64,000 nt of DNA, from NCBI GenBank assembly GCA_039881145.1, contig JAYKKI010000067.1, forward strand, positions 1,188,001 through 1,252,000. The letters are read 5' to 3'. Source of the stretch: Druceiella hillmani. Taxonomy: Eukaryota > Arthropoda > Insecta > Lepidoptera > Hepialidae. Within the stretch, counting starts at the first letter, position 1. Each line of letters opens with the position of its first letter. A program made the translations under genes and the position numbers. This document shows, piece by piece, positions 53,898 to 64,000 of this stretch. The notes beneath the pieces were generated by a model. The model saw only the letters and a program-made list of their open reading frames with translations. It ran no database searches and was not told where the DNA came from.

Positions 53898-54105
53898 TCA
53901 CCGTGGTCTGTTGGGTTGATCACGAGATATACGGTCTTTGACTGGGCGGCGCACCACGGGGCCCCGGCTTCTCTTCCCGGCCGCTAGTCAAGCGGGGCTG
54001 GAGTGGTGTTCTGGTTGGCTGTAAGAGATTGCTCCTCTAGCAATAAGTCCACCATATGTATCAATCAGAAAAATTAAAATACGTAAATAAATAAATAAAA
54101 CACAC
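53898..54105 (+). mobile_element. LINE 3' end (3' UTR and simple-repeat tail)
   Basis: A GC-rich stretch (GGGCGGCGCACCACGGGG, CCCGGCCGCTAGTCAAGCGG) leads into AGAGATTGCTCCTCTAGCAA and AAGTCCACCATATGTATC, then ends in an AAAT-repeat tail. The same box (AGAGATTGCTC, TAGCAAT, AGTCC-CCATATGTA) forms the 3' UTR of the LINE at 38,930-38,980 (minus). No coding part is left. It is a short, heavily 5'-truncated insertion in a stretch of B not matched in A. Confidence 0.75.
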
Positions 54106-54157
54106 GCGCGCTCGCGTCTACACACACACACACATACATGCACACACACACGCGTTC

Positions 54158-54204
<47 letters not shown>

Positions 54205-54225
54205 TATATAAATATATATATATAA

Positions 54226-54278
<53 letters not shown>
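54101..54278. repeat. Compound (CA)n/(AT)n microsatellite
   Basis: It follows the LINE tail: CACACGCGCGCTCGCG, CA runs, then AT runs with AAATATATAT breaks. Microsatellites seeded from a LINE tail are common. Confidence 0.93.
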
Positions 54279-54281
<3 letters not shown>

Positions 54282-55419
54282 GTATTATATGTGCGGGATA
54301 TAAGAAATTTGTAGGAGTTTTGTCGAAGCTACATTTATTACTCCATCAAGGTAAAACTTTACTTCAAAATAACTTCAAAATAGCTTTTACCAATAGATCT
54401 AATATATTTTTTTAAGCACTGAATAATATTTAAAACTTTTTCCTATTTTCCAAATCCACGCTTCAATAATAAATAGAGGAAAGGAAAAGGGGGTAAGTGT
54501 CTTTTTGCATGCCTCTTTGATGCTTATCCTTTCGGACATAAAACTTGAAACTAAAAAATTGTGAATGAAATGTTTTGAACGAATAATCTAATGATGCGAT
54601 AGGATTAATGAAACAATACTTTTCATCTTCATATTATGTACGTAGAAAGTAACTATCAGCATTTAGGAGTCATTTAAAGCATCTGCTATTAAACTATTTT
54701 GTATATGAGTCAAAAATATTAAAAACTGTGAGACTGTGACAACAGATGGACGAAGGACATGATACAATTATGACGGTTCTTTTTTCAATATGGAATCCTG
54801 AGAAGGAGTACGATAGTAGCAACAAGGGTAATTTTAAATATTTTAGAAACTGTAACGATATTTTACTGTACGTAACTGCTAACCTTTTGACGATACATTG
54901 ATGTATGTTGGTCCGAAATGAAGGGAATATATTTTTAGGTTCGGTATTAGCACATTGGAAAATACGAACGTGACGAAAGAAGTAGTGACGTGTTGCGGTA
55001 AATTTAACGTGACGTTATCGTTCTATTTGCCTCGTTTTGTATGGTTAATTGCAATAACATTAAAAGGTGTTTATGCGAGGAAAATTTTTGAACATGCTAG
55101 TAACCGACTTAAAAATGTATTCAATTTTAATATTTTATAAAGCACTTTTATCTCACAATTTGGAAAGGTGTTCAAAAATAGCCAATTCTCTAAACCAATT
55201 CTCAAATCCCTTGTAACCCATCACATCACGGTTATTATCTAATATTCTATAGTAAATCTCCTTCAATTATTTTTAACATTGTTGTTATAATTTTCCGTTT
55301 CCATACCTTAAGGTAGTTGTCGTGTAAGAAGCGTTGTCGACGAAATTTGGTGAATATATTATTCGAACTAAAAGTGTCTTATTTTTTTAAAATGTAAAAA
55401 TTGTTTACCATTTTGTTTT

Positions 55420-56520
55420 AGTAAAAATCGCTCTCAAAAATAGTATAATTAACATTACAGAAAAAGTCGATCAAGCGATTTACGAAAAAAACTAAATCTA
55501 TGTAAAATGATATTATATTAACATTTTGAAAAAAAAAATTATTATTTACCGTTTATTTTTAATAATCAGTCTTAAAAATTTTACAATCAACATTATAGGT
55601 ATATTTGAGTCAAGTCGATATTTTTTGTAAAAAAGTTCTAAAACTGTGGGAGCAAGTTTAGAAAGCTTGGGATGAAATAAATAATGCATATAACAAACAA
55701 TTAATCGAAATTTCTAAATAGGAAAAAGTGTAAATTATTTTTTTATTAAATAGAAAAAGTTATTATGAATTTAGTTTCCATACAAATAAAAGGAGACATT
55801 TATAATATGCAATATATAACTTAAACGATTTCGTTTAAGGAGATACTAAAGAATTGAATAATGAATAACTTATAATGAATGCTAAATGCGGACCAGTGAC
55901 GTCATAATCCAGTTGTGTTTCGTATTGGGCGTTTTCGCGTAATCGTAGTTCGCAAGTTTTTAAGTTGTTATAATTTTGTAATAAAAAGTCCTAGGTACGA
56001 TTTTTTTAACTGTTTTTAATGTTATTACTTATTATATTTTAGTAATAAAAAATATAGTCAAATACCTTATCTCCGTTTTATTTAAACACGCGTCAAGCGA
56101 TTAATCTAAAAAATGAAGCCAAGTTAAATATTATATTAAGGTTTCGAAAAGAAAAAAAAATTTACCGTAAAGATTTGGGGAAAGCACTCTCAAATATTAT
56201 ACAATTAACATTACAGCAAAAGTAATAATTTCACTACACCTAATTTTTTTAAAAAACGCATCGACCATTTTTTTTTAAATCTAGTGAATGTAAAATGATA
56301 TTATTTCAAAATAATGAAAAAAATATTTATCATTCACTTTTTTTAAAAATCGTTTTTAAAAATTGTATAATTATCACGACATGCATGGTAAGTAATTTTC
56401 CATACTTAATTATATTTAAAAAACGCAATAAAAGCAGAAAAATTATTTTTTTACAAACTGTTAAAATGAAGTTGTATTAGCAGTTTGGAAAATAAAAAAA
56501 AAATTTAAAAAATGTATAAT
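55420..56520 (+). repeat. Degenerate tandem repeat expansion in copy B
   Basis: Copy A has about 130 bases (17,265-17,395) where B has about 1.1 kb. B repeats sequences such as AAAATCGCTCTCAAAAATAG, ATTAACATTACAG, GTAAAATGATATTAT and a TTTACC-then-A/T-rich segment at about 55,424, 55,500, 56,179, 56,290 and 56,345, all diverged from one another. It reads as an irregular expansion of a 100-200-bp unit. There is no gene in it. Confidence 0.6.
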
Positions 56521-57892
56521 AATTTATTAATCTTACTATCTTAAATGGAAGAGACGGATAACGGTTAAGATCCCTCACACATTCGTCCATCAGTCTATCA
56601 CAGTAATTTTTTTTCAGAAATGTGAAAAGAGGATGTTCAATTATATTAGGGTCTCGGTTAAAGGAAATAAATTACTTTGGCACAAAGGAAACTTAGTTAA
56701 TTTCAAAGCATAGCATTGTTTCAATAATATGCAAATATTTCGTTTTAATTGATCTGCGTGTTTCAAATATATACAAAAATTAAAGCTAAAAATCATCATT
56801 ATGAAGATTAAGCTCCACATATCGAAACGTTTCAAATTACAAGTGCTCTAATAGACCATTGTAATTGTTATTTTACGCTACCAGAGATCACTGAACAACA
56901 TTGTTAATTATTCATAAGCATTTATTTCGCCTTTCGTCTCATTCACAATCATTGTACTTTCCATTATCATGCTTCAAACGCTCGTATGTAAAGCAGAAAT
57001 GACACTTGTCAAGAGACAACGTAATGAAAACACTCAATTCTGGTAGTTAATATATTTTAAGTTTTAATGTTACAATTCTTGTTTTAAAATAACTGTTAAC
57101 GTTTTTCATTATACACCACACACTACGGCGAAAGCGATACAATTAGTTGATGTCATGCTCAACTGTGATACCAAATTAAATATGTAATTTTATAATGAAA
57201 ATCTTTGCCCGCCCTTTAGTTACAAAAATAAACATACCTTCCTTTTCCTAAGTCTTCTTAGCAAGATTATCCCTATTAACTGTAATATCGACAGCTGCTT
57301 TAAAAAGAACATTCAAAGAGTATATAACCTAGGTATTTTCCTCTTGTATATCTCGCATTAAATAACCTGTGTATTTATAAAATTTGTATTTGATGAGTTA
57401 ACTTTCATTCTTTTAAAAATCCGCGCAAAAATTCTTAATGGATATTTTACGTCACATAAAAGTACATATACGTATCTACATAAAAGGTAAAACCTTTTTA
57501 AAACATGTGAAGTCATTTATGTAATGGTTTTCAATTAAAAAGATGAACTGAAATGCAGACATGTAGGTAAAATATCTCAAATATATATTTTTTGATACTT
57601 ATATTTTCATTAATTTCACTTAACAGTAATGGTCATTGATACCGCCTTTGTGCGATTTTTGTATGATTATTCACAAAGCAACTTTTAACGGCATAGAGTT
57701 TAACTACTGGCAATTAAAGTGTAAACTCTTCCGTCACTTTTAGTTCATAATTTTTTTTAAATGACCATTCGTTTATTGAATGTTAAAAAAATTGTATACT
57801 TCGTCATAAATATTTTACCCAATACTTCATAAAATAAATCGTTCAAATATCCGTTAAATTTGTCACATCCTTCGGGCGAATTTTCGGTGAGT

Positions 57893-57938
57893 CATTTGCC
57901 CCGAAATTTTCCGACATCCCACAATGTATTTTATGTAA
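57893..57938. other. 46-bp block identical between copies, B side
   Basis: Partner of 19,472-19,517; see that entry. Confidence 0.85.
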
Positions 57939-57959
57939 CGTGATAAATTCGAAGGGGAA

Positions 57960-58360
57960 GTAATAATATTTCAACAGGATAACATGTCAATCGCTGAGAG
58001 CCTAAAGGACGAACCGTCATACGCAGGCACCCGATTCATGTCAGAGAATCTCTTTCAATAATGTTATGCAGGATTCGTTGTACCTACACAAAATCAATAT
58101 TTTGTGTAGGTACAACGAATCGGATTGTTAAATCATTCGTATACAGTCCACCCATTTTCATAAAAAGGGATTCATGAAAAATAATTTAGTTTTCCCAAAA
58201 GAAATGTTGATAACTTAGCTACATTCTATTTTCTAAGGCATGTGAATATAATTCACATAGACTTGTACATTCACATTTCACACACGTAATAACATTTAAT
58301 CATCACTAAAAACCAATTTCTACATTCTTAATATGCTTTATTCAGTGAACTGTGTCAGCT
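57960..58360. other. Insertion in copy B containing a perfect hairpin
   Basis: Copy A joins directly across this place (about 19,530-19,545), so about 400 bases are extra in B. It contains a perfect 23-bp-arm hairpin at 58,072-58,121. I did not find terminal repeats or a transposase; a miniature or solo element is possible. Confidence 0.6.
58072..58121. repeat. Perfect 23-bp hairpin
   Basis: The arms 58,072-58,094 and 58,099-58,121 are exact reverse complements (starting GATTCGTTGTACCTACACAA) with loop CAAT. Perfect pairing implies recent origin or maintenance. Confidence 0.93.
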
Positions 58361-58872
58361 GAATTTATAATGTTTTTGATTGATTTAATATAAATAAGCT
58401 TAATATTTTCAGTTTTATTTCGAAAATTGTTACAACAGCATAAAGTATAATTCTGCCGCGATAGAAAATAATTTTTTCGAAATATTATTACAATACAAAA
58501 TTTTACATCTTGTTCTATGTCTGCTAGATGTGTGTATACAGGTTCATCGTTAATTGACATGACATGAATTTTTTTCCAGTTTTTCTCAAAAATACCAGAC
58601 GAAAATAATCTAAAATATTTGTTTATTTATACTATTCTAATATGATGAAATAATATATTTCCAAAACAATATTTTAGAAGCGAAACTTTTTTGGGCGCGA
58701 CAAGAATGAAATTTTCAAGGTCAAAAAACGTTTCACGGAAAGTTTCTGTGACGTCAGGATGTAACTAATGTATCAAGAAGGACGGAAAAAACATAGTTAC
58801 CTAACAAGCGATACAGATAGATGAACAAAACAGGAAAGAGGGTTAGATGAACGCAAAGAAATGTACGCATGC

Positions 58873-59055
58873 GCGAAAACAAACAAAAATGGCGCTCACC
58901 ACTGCTATCAGCAGTTTTGTACTGTTTGTCAGTCAAAAGTAAATTGCTAAAATTTCATCAAGTCTACGCGAAAACAAACAAAAATGGTACTCACTACTAC
59001 TATCAGCTGTTTTTTACGTTACGTATGTCAAAAGTAAACTGTCAAAATTTTGTAG
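58873..59055 (+). repeat. Two-copy tandem repeat, about 95 bp
   Basis: CGCGAAAACAAACAAAAATG starts both units (about 58,873 and 58,968), each followed by CTCACTACTGCTATCAGC-like bases, GTCAAAAGTAAA and AAAATTT. Copy A (about 19,690) has one unit truncated by its 29-bp minisatellite. The short frames on both strands are side effects. Confidence 0.85.
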
Positions 59056-59168
59056 ATTTATATAGGTAAATAATTATGATTGATTTATTAGTAATTTTGC
59101 TGTACTTCATTCATAACACCACTAAGAACAAATGTCCGACTTCATTTAGCCACATTATGTGTATATAA

Positions 59169-59338
<170 letters not shown>

Positions 59339-60016
59339 AATTTATAAATATCATAAGATATTTGAGTAATGTTTGTATTATATATTGAATCTAATTATTT
59401 TATATATCACCTGTTTCAAACATTTTTGTTCGTCTTTTAGAATATTTTCCTCTGTTTTTACCACTCTCTCTGCCGTTTTACTTCATACTATATATTTAAA
59501 AATCTAAGTTTAGACCGCCAAAAGAAATATCAGTTCTGTCACGTGTTGTGAATTGCACACGATCTATTTTGTACACTCTTTATTTTCGCAATAATAATTA
59601 AATTTCACAACAACATAAAACTATTTCAGCAGTATGCAAATTAATAAGATTATTTATTTAGAAATATAATAAATTCTTATTGACACGAAATTACACTTGT
59701 ACCGACTATTCAAATCCCAATAACTTATTCGCCGCGTCACTTCATAACACTTTGATTATGTCGCGTAGCGTCCAGTACACACTGAATGTATGGATGTGTG
59801 GATGCAGTACATTGTATGACATTTAATTCTTGCGTTAACTATGAAACGATGTATCTCCAGAATTTGATGTTATGAAAGAAAATTTTATTAATTAATCGTC
59901 TTGTTTTGCACTCAGAAACCCTTGGAAGCCGGTTTGTCACGCTAATAGATCTCCATTAAAATTATATAGCTGTTAGTATTTTTGTGTAAATGTAAACAAA
60001 ATTTTATTTTTAAATG

Positions 60017-60018
<2 letters not shown>

Positions 60019-60061
<43 letters not shown>

Positions 60062-60074
60062 TATATATATATTT
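60019..60074. repeat. (AT)n microsatellite
   Basis: About 27 AT units, in the position matching the repeat at 20,517-20,553 of copy A. Confidence 0.95.
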
Positions 60075-60785
60075 AAATATCAGCAAAGGTTGGAAGTGCT
60101 TCATGATTAAATGTATCGTAGATAAAGTCTTCAAAGTTAGAAAGCTTATTTTAGAGATTAGTTTCGCCATCACATACTACCGGATTATGAATTTAGCGTC
60201 GCGCTTATTTTTCAGGTAGGATCGTAAGCATTAACAGTAAATATCCAAATAAATTTGTATAAGTATTACATAGAGATTAAAGACAAAAAAGATAAACCTG
60301 AATAGATAAACTTCATGTTAACAAACATTTATAATTTAGCTTTATGGTGGTGTATACCACTGCCACCCTTCGACGCGTTTCAGTGACGGTAGAAGTAAAA
60401 ACATAAAACAGTTTATTGTCTTAAAAGTAACAATTTAGGTGCAACAGAAATCTGACCATCTGTCGATAAATGCTAAATCAAATTATTTCGAATGACTATA
60501 CTTTATATAAATTGACACGTCAGTGGATAATTTTCCTTGCGTGCAGGAAGGGGTTGAGTATAAAGCAATTAATTAAAGTAATTTTAATAGACAAACGGCG
60601 GTCTAGACCCATAGTCCTTAATTCATTACTTACTTATTAATGCATTAAAACCTTACTCACGACTTTTCATTTATTCCTAAATATTTTAAATATATCTTCA
60701 ACTAAAATTTCGTCACAATCATTTTTAAACTAAAAGAATGTTCCTTATATAAAGGACATGTCAAAATTTTAAGGACTACGTTTTT

Positions 60786-60893
60786 CGTAATTAAATGAAA
60801 CTACGTGATATAGTATTATTAATACTACATCACGTAGTTTCATCTAATTTTGAGGAATGAATTTCTACAAAATTAACGCCAAATATATTCAAC
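60786..60893 (+). mobile_element. 108-bp hairpin-headed insertion with target duplication
   Basis: Flanked by GACTACGTTTTT (60,774-60,785) and GACTAGGTTTTT (60,894-60,905), a 12-bp duplication with one difference. Copy A at about 21,480-21,495 has a single uninterrupted version (AACGTTTTTGTCATTTG). Inside, 60,795-60,817 and 60,821-60,843 form a 23-bp hairpin with one mismatch, followed by a tail shared with 18,376-18,440. It is the terminal end of the family found at 18,294-18,440 and 49,080-49,206, with an inverted stub in front. Confidence 0.75.
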
Positions 60894-61541
60894 GACTAGG
60901 TTTTTGTCATTTGATTACGCGAAGTTTTCATTACATGACTATTTTTGTATATTACCCTCTCAAAATACGGTATTCTAATTACTATGGGCAATTTGAGGAG
61001 GTAGCCACGAATATCTCATAAAACATTGTAAATTTGACAAGTCGGCATATTCGCATAATTCAAATTTGATGGGTAAAATATTCATTATTTGCTGTCCAAG
61101 GCTGCAAAACTTTAGGAATGGCTTAATGCTGATGCCAGGAACTTGACAAAATTTAAGGTTTCCAACACCATTCCCAACACACAATTAACCAACTCCAAGG
61201 TTTCCAATTTGAAAAAAATTACCTATTCAAATCTCTCGATCTTCGGCCCGTTGGCCATTTTAAAGTTTGGTATCACAAAAGGGAAAAATCAGAACCTTTA
61301 TACGATCGAAATTGGTCTGACATAGAACCTTAAAATTTAGTATACTGATAAAACTGAATCAAAATATTTTGAAAGGATTTTATTTTCAGAGTTTTAGAGT
61401 AATTCTTCAAAATTTCTCCAAAAATATGTGTATTAAAAAAATACATTATCAAAATTTATGTAATAGGTTTATTTCTTATTTTAATGAAAGTAATTTAAAA
61501 CTACGACAAAAAATATAGAAAATTTAACTGACAATATATGT

Positions 61542-62200
61542 ATTAAGTACTTGATTTGTTAAATAGGACCATCTTATTACAGTCAATTGGTATGTCATGT
61601 ACGGTACAGAACATCGAACTGTATTTATCGCAGTTAATTATTTTATTCTGTACCTTTGATGACTGCCTACTTTTATTTATTGAATGATATGTAAAATGGC
61701 AATAAATAATTCTTTTATAATCGCTAGTCTACTCATAGTTCACTCTGAAATATTTTATATATTAAGTACTTGATTTGTTAAATAGGACCATCTTATTATA
61801 AAGTCAATTGTTATGTCATGTACGGTACAGAACAACGAACTGTATTTATCGCAGTTAATTATTTCATTCTGTACCTTTGATGACTGCCTACTTTTCTTTA
61901 TTGAATGATATGTAAAATGGCAATAAATAATTCTTTTATAATCGCTAGTCTACTCATAGTTCACTCTGAAATATTTTAAATATTAAGTACTTGATTTGTT
62001 AAATAGGACCATCTTATTATAAAGTCAATTGTTATGTCATGTACGTTACAGAACAACGAACTGTATTTATCGCAGTTAATTATTTTATTCTGTACCTTTG
62101 ATGACTGCCTACTTTTCTTTATTGAATGATATGTAAAATGGCAATAAGTAATTCTTTTATAATCGCTATTCTACTCATAGTTCATTCTGAAATATTTACA
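61542..62200 (+). repeat. Three-copy tandem repeat, 219-221 bp units
   Basis: Units begin at about 61,542, 61,761 and 61,982 with ATTAAGTACTTGATTTGTTA and end with the CACTCTGAAATATTT type. They differ at only a handful of positions. Copy A has one diverged unit (about 22,250-22,420). The tripling is therefore later than the A/B duplication and recent. Confidence 0.95.
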
Positions 62201-64000
62201 TCCAGTTTCAGTTAAAGTAACATAATTTAAAGAGCCCGGCGAAAAAGACTGGCCCTCTTTTTACACCAGAGCAGATAAAATTAATTTACGTACCAAATAA
62301 ATTCTTATTTTTACCTAACCTGAAAACTGTTAATGTTTCTTTAACATTATCTCAAAATATTACTTTTTTCCCAAACCAAACAAATTTACATGTTTATAGT
62401 TTAAAATATGTTTTTTTCCTTTTATTTTAATATTACAAAACATGTTCGATTTACAAAACATGTTCGCCGCGCTCTTTTCACATTCTGAAAGTACGATACT
62501 GCAAATGGACTTCACTTTTTATTTTGGTTCAAATCCATAAAATTAATCTAAATATTTTTACTATCAAGACATTGTCATGAAATTTTTAGTTACCTGTCGG
62601 AGATTCACATTATGTAATCAAAATTTATCGATCCGAAATATATAATATTTACCTATTCAAAGGCTACGACAAGGAAAAGGATAGACGGCAAGATTCTTTA
62701 ACAAAGGCTTTGCTATATATTTTTTAGTTTAGAGTTTTGGGTAAACATCGTAACTGTATTTCAAAAAGTTAATCCTTTACTGAACAAGAGTAACGAAATG
62801 TATCAAAAAGAATAAAATTAAATTCGGCAATATGACTTTATCTGATCGAAAAGATTTATTACGTAATTTGAGAAAAAAAATGCTATATTCTAGTTGAAAA
62901 ACACTTTACGTAGATTCCGCACCTAGTAAAGAAATTTACTGAACATATTTTTATACAATAACTTTTCCACTTGTTAAACTAATAAATATTTGAGTACTTG
63001 GCAAAACAATTGATAATAAACCATTTACTAAACACAACGTATATTTCCTTGTTTATCACATATTTATCGATATGTTAGATATAGTTCATTTGAGCCAAAT
63101 GGTAAAGAAACCAATACAATTAAGGAAAAAATATTAGGATACAATATATTTAACAATACGACAAAAATTCAATGCAATATCATTTACTGCAAATACACCA
63201 CTCATGCAATACACAGATGTTCTGGTATTTTCATGTGAATACTGCTTAAATATATCTCCTATGACTCAGCGCGGTGAGTCGACATTAAATTTATAACGAC
63301 GTTGCAGCAAATAGCTTGTAGTCAAAAAAGTATGTGAGTTCATGTTACAATATTATTCAGGGTCATAATTTTCACATAAACATTATTTGAACAAATTATT
63401 TCACCTAGGAAAAATTCCAGACAATTGTAATCTGTCACAAAAATTAGTGAGGAATATAAAAAGAAAGTAACCGCATTGTGTTTTATAAAATTATTCAAAA
63501 AGGTTTCAGAATTCTTTTAAGCCCGAGACAGTACTTAGCTTCTCGTTAATTTTGGATAATATGGGAAAATGTCTCACTCGGAAATAAGCTATCATCTAGA
63601 ATAAAAATGGACGGTAATGAAAAATAATAAATATTGCAAATACATATTTATATAAATTGAGGGTAAGGAGAGCTTAGCTATATATTGAATGCTACATCCA
63701 AATATCTTTGTTATGCTTTACGATACACGTTGTTATTACAATATTAGGTTCGCGAGTAATACTTACGAGTATCTATGGATTAATTCAATTAAGTCACAAT
63801 ACATTCGCATTACTACATTCGTCTCTCGTATAATATACATATTGTCAGCCGTGACAGTCGACGACCGCAAGCTTTTTTTTTACATTAAAGTTAATTTTTT
63901 TGTCATCAGAAATATCCTTTTGTTCTTGACCAAAATTTCTATATTTAAAGAATATTTTCTTTTATTTTTTAGTTCATACTGCGACAAAAAAGTGATTTAT

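Noticed and set aside
54955..55140. A 61-codon frame in B whose counterpart in A (about 16,752-16,935) aligns without gaps
   Set aside because: The A version has an in-frame stop, and hand-counted substitutions fall mostly on first codon positions, fewest on third. That is the opposite of a conserved protein. The gap-free match itself is real.

Overview
This is an AT-rich eukaryotic window, most likely from an insect. The evidence is very high A+T, long (AT)n microsatellites, degenerate CCTAA/TTAACC tracts resembling the arthropod TTAGG telomere repeat, and decayed mariner, Tc1/mariner, non-LTR (LINE) and probable Penelope-like elements. I cannot place it more precisely. I found no intact host protein-coding gene and recognised no tRNA or rRNA gene. 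Open reading frames are short, are not preserved between the two duplicated copies described below, and many are simply translations of (AT)n repeats.

The main organising fact is a large, old, direct duplication. Copy A (about 45-24,050) and copy B (about 44,770-64,000) align collinearly. Hand-compared blocks are roughly 75-85% identical and are separated by many indels. The B-minus-A offset falls from about 44.7 kb at the left to about 39.9 kb at the right, because each copy has gained or lost segments. Similarity is still visible at the right edge of the window, so the repeat continues outside. The simplest reading is a tandem repeat unit of at least 40 kb, with 24,050-44,700 as the part of the unit whose partner lies to the right of the window.

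Copy A layout: moderately conserved non-coding DNA (45-6,660); a 5.9-kb segment absent from B (6,660-12,540) with a mariner relic, a strong hairpin, degenerate telomere-like repeats and a local tandem repeat; conserved DNA again (12,540-14,050); a segment not matched in B (14,060-16,350) with a 32-bp-arm hairpin; then conserved DNA to 24,050, interrupted near 18,115-18,525 by a probable Penelope-like fragment. A 46-bp block at 19,472-19,517 is identical in both copies.

Middle region (24,050-44,700): mostly featureless AT-rich DNA. It holds a foldback palindrome (about 28,120-28,545), two GC-rich islands of unknown origin (31,020-31,440 and 32,190-32,495), several microsatellites, a 1.38-kb interval bounded by perfect 23-bp inverted repeats (36,296-37,674), a 5'-truncated LINE (38,930-40,137, minus) and a decayed mariner element (40,680-41,845, plus).

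Copy B layout: conserved DNA matching A, plus later changes. These are a Penelope-like fragment with a hammerhead-ribozyme-like fold (49,080-49,310, minus), a 1,317-bp Tc1/mariner element with TA target duplication whose empty site survives in A (51,236-52,552), a LINE 3' end (53,898-54,105), a degenerate repeat expansion (55,420-56,520), an insertion with a perfect 23-bp hairpin (57,960-58,360), a 108-bp insertion with a 12-bp target duplication (60,786-60,893) and a recent triplication of a 220-bp unit (61,542-62,200).

Nothing here works together as a pathway. The window reads as a transposon-eroded, non-coding, segmentally duplicated locus. All alignments were done by eye; identities are approximate.
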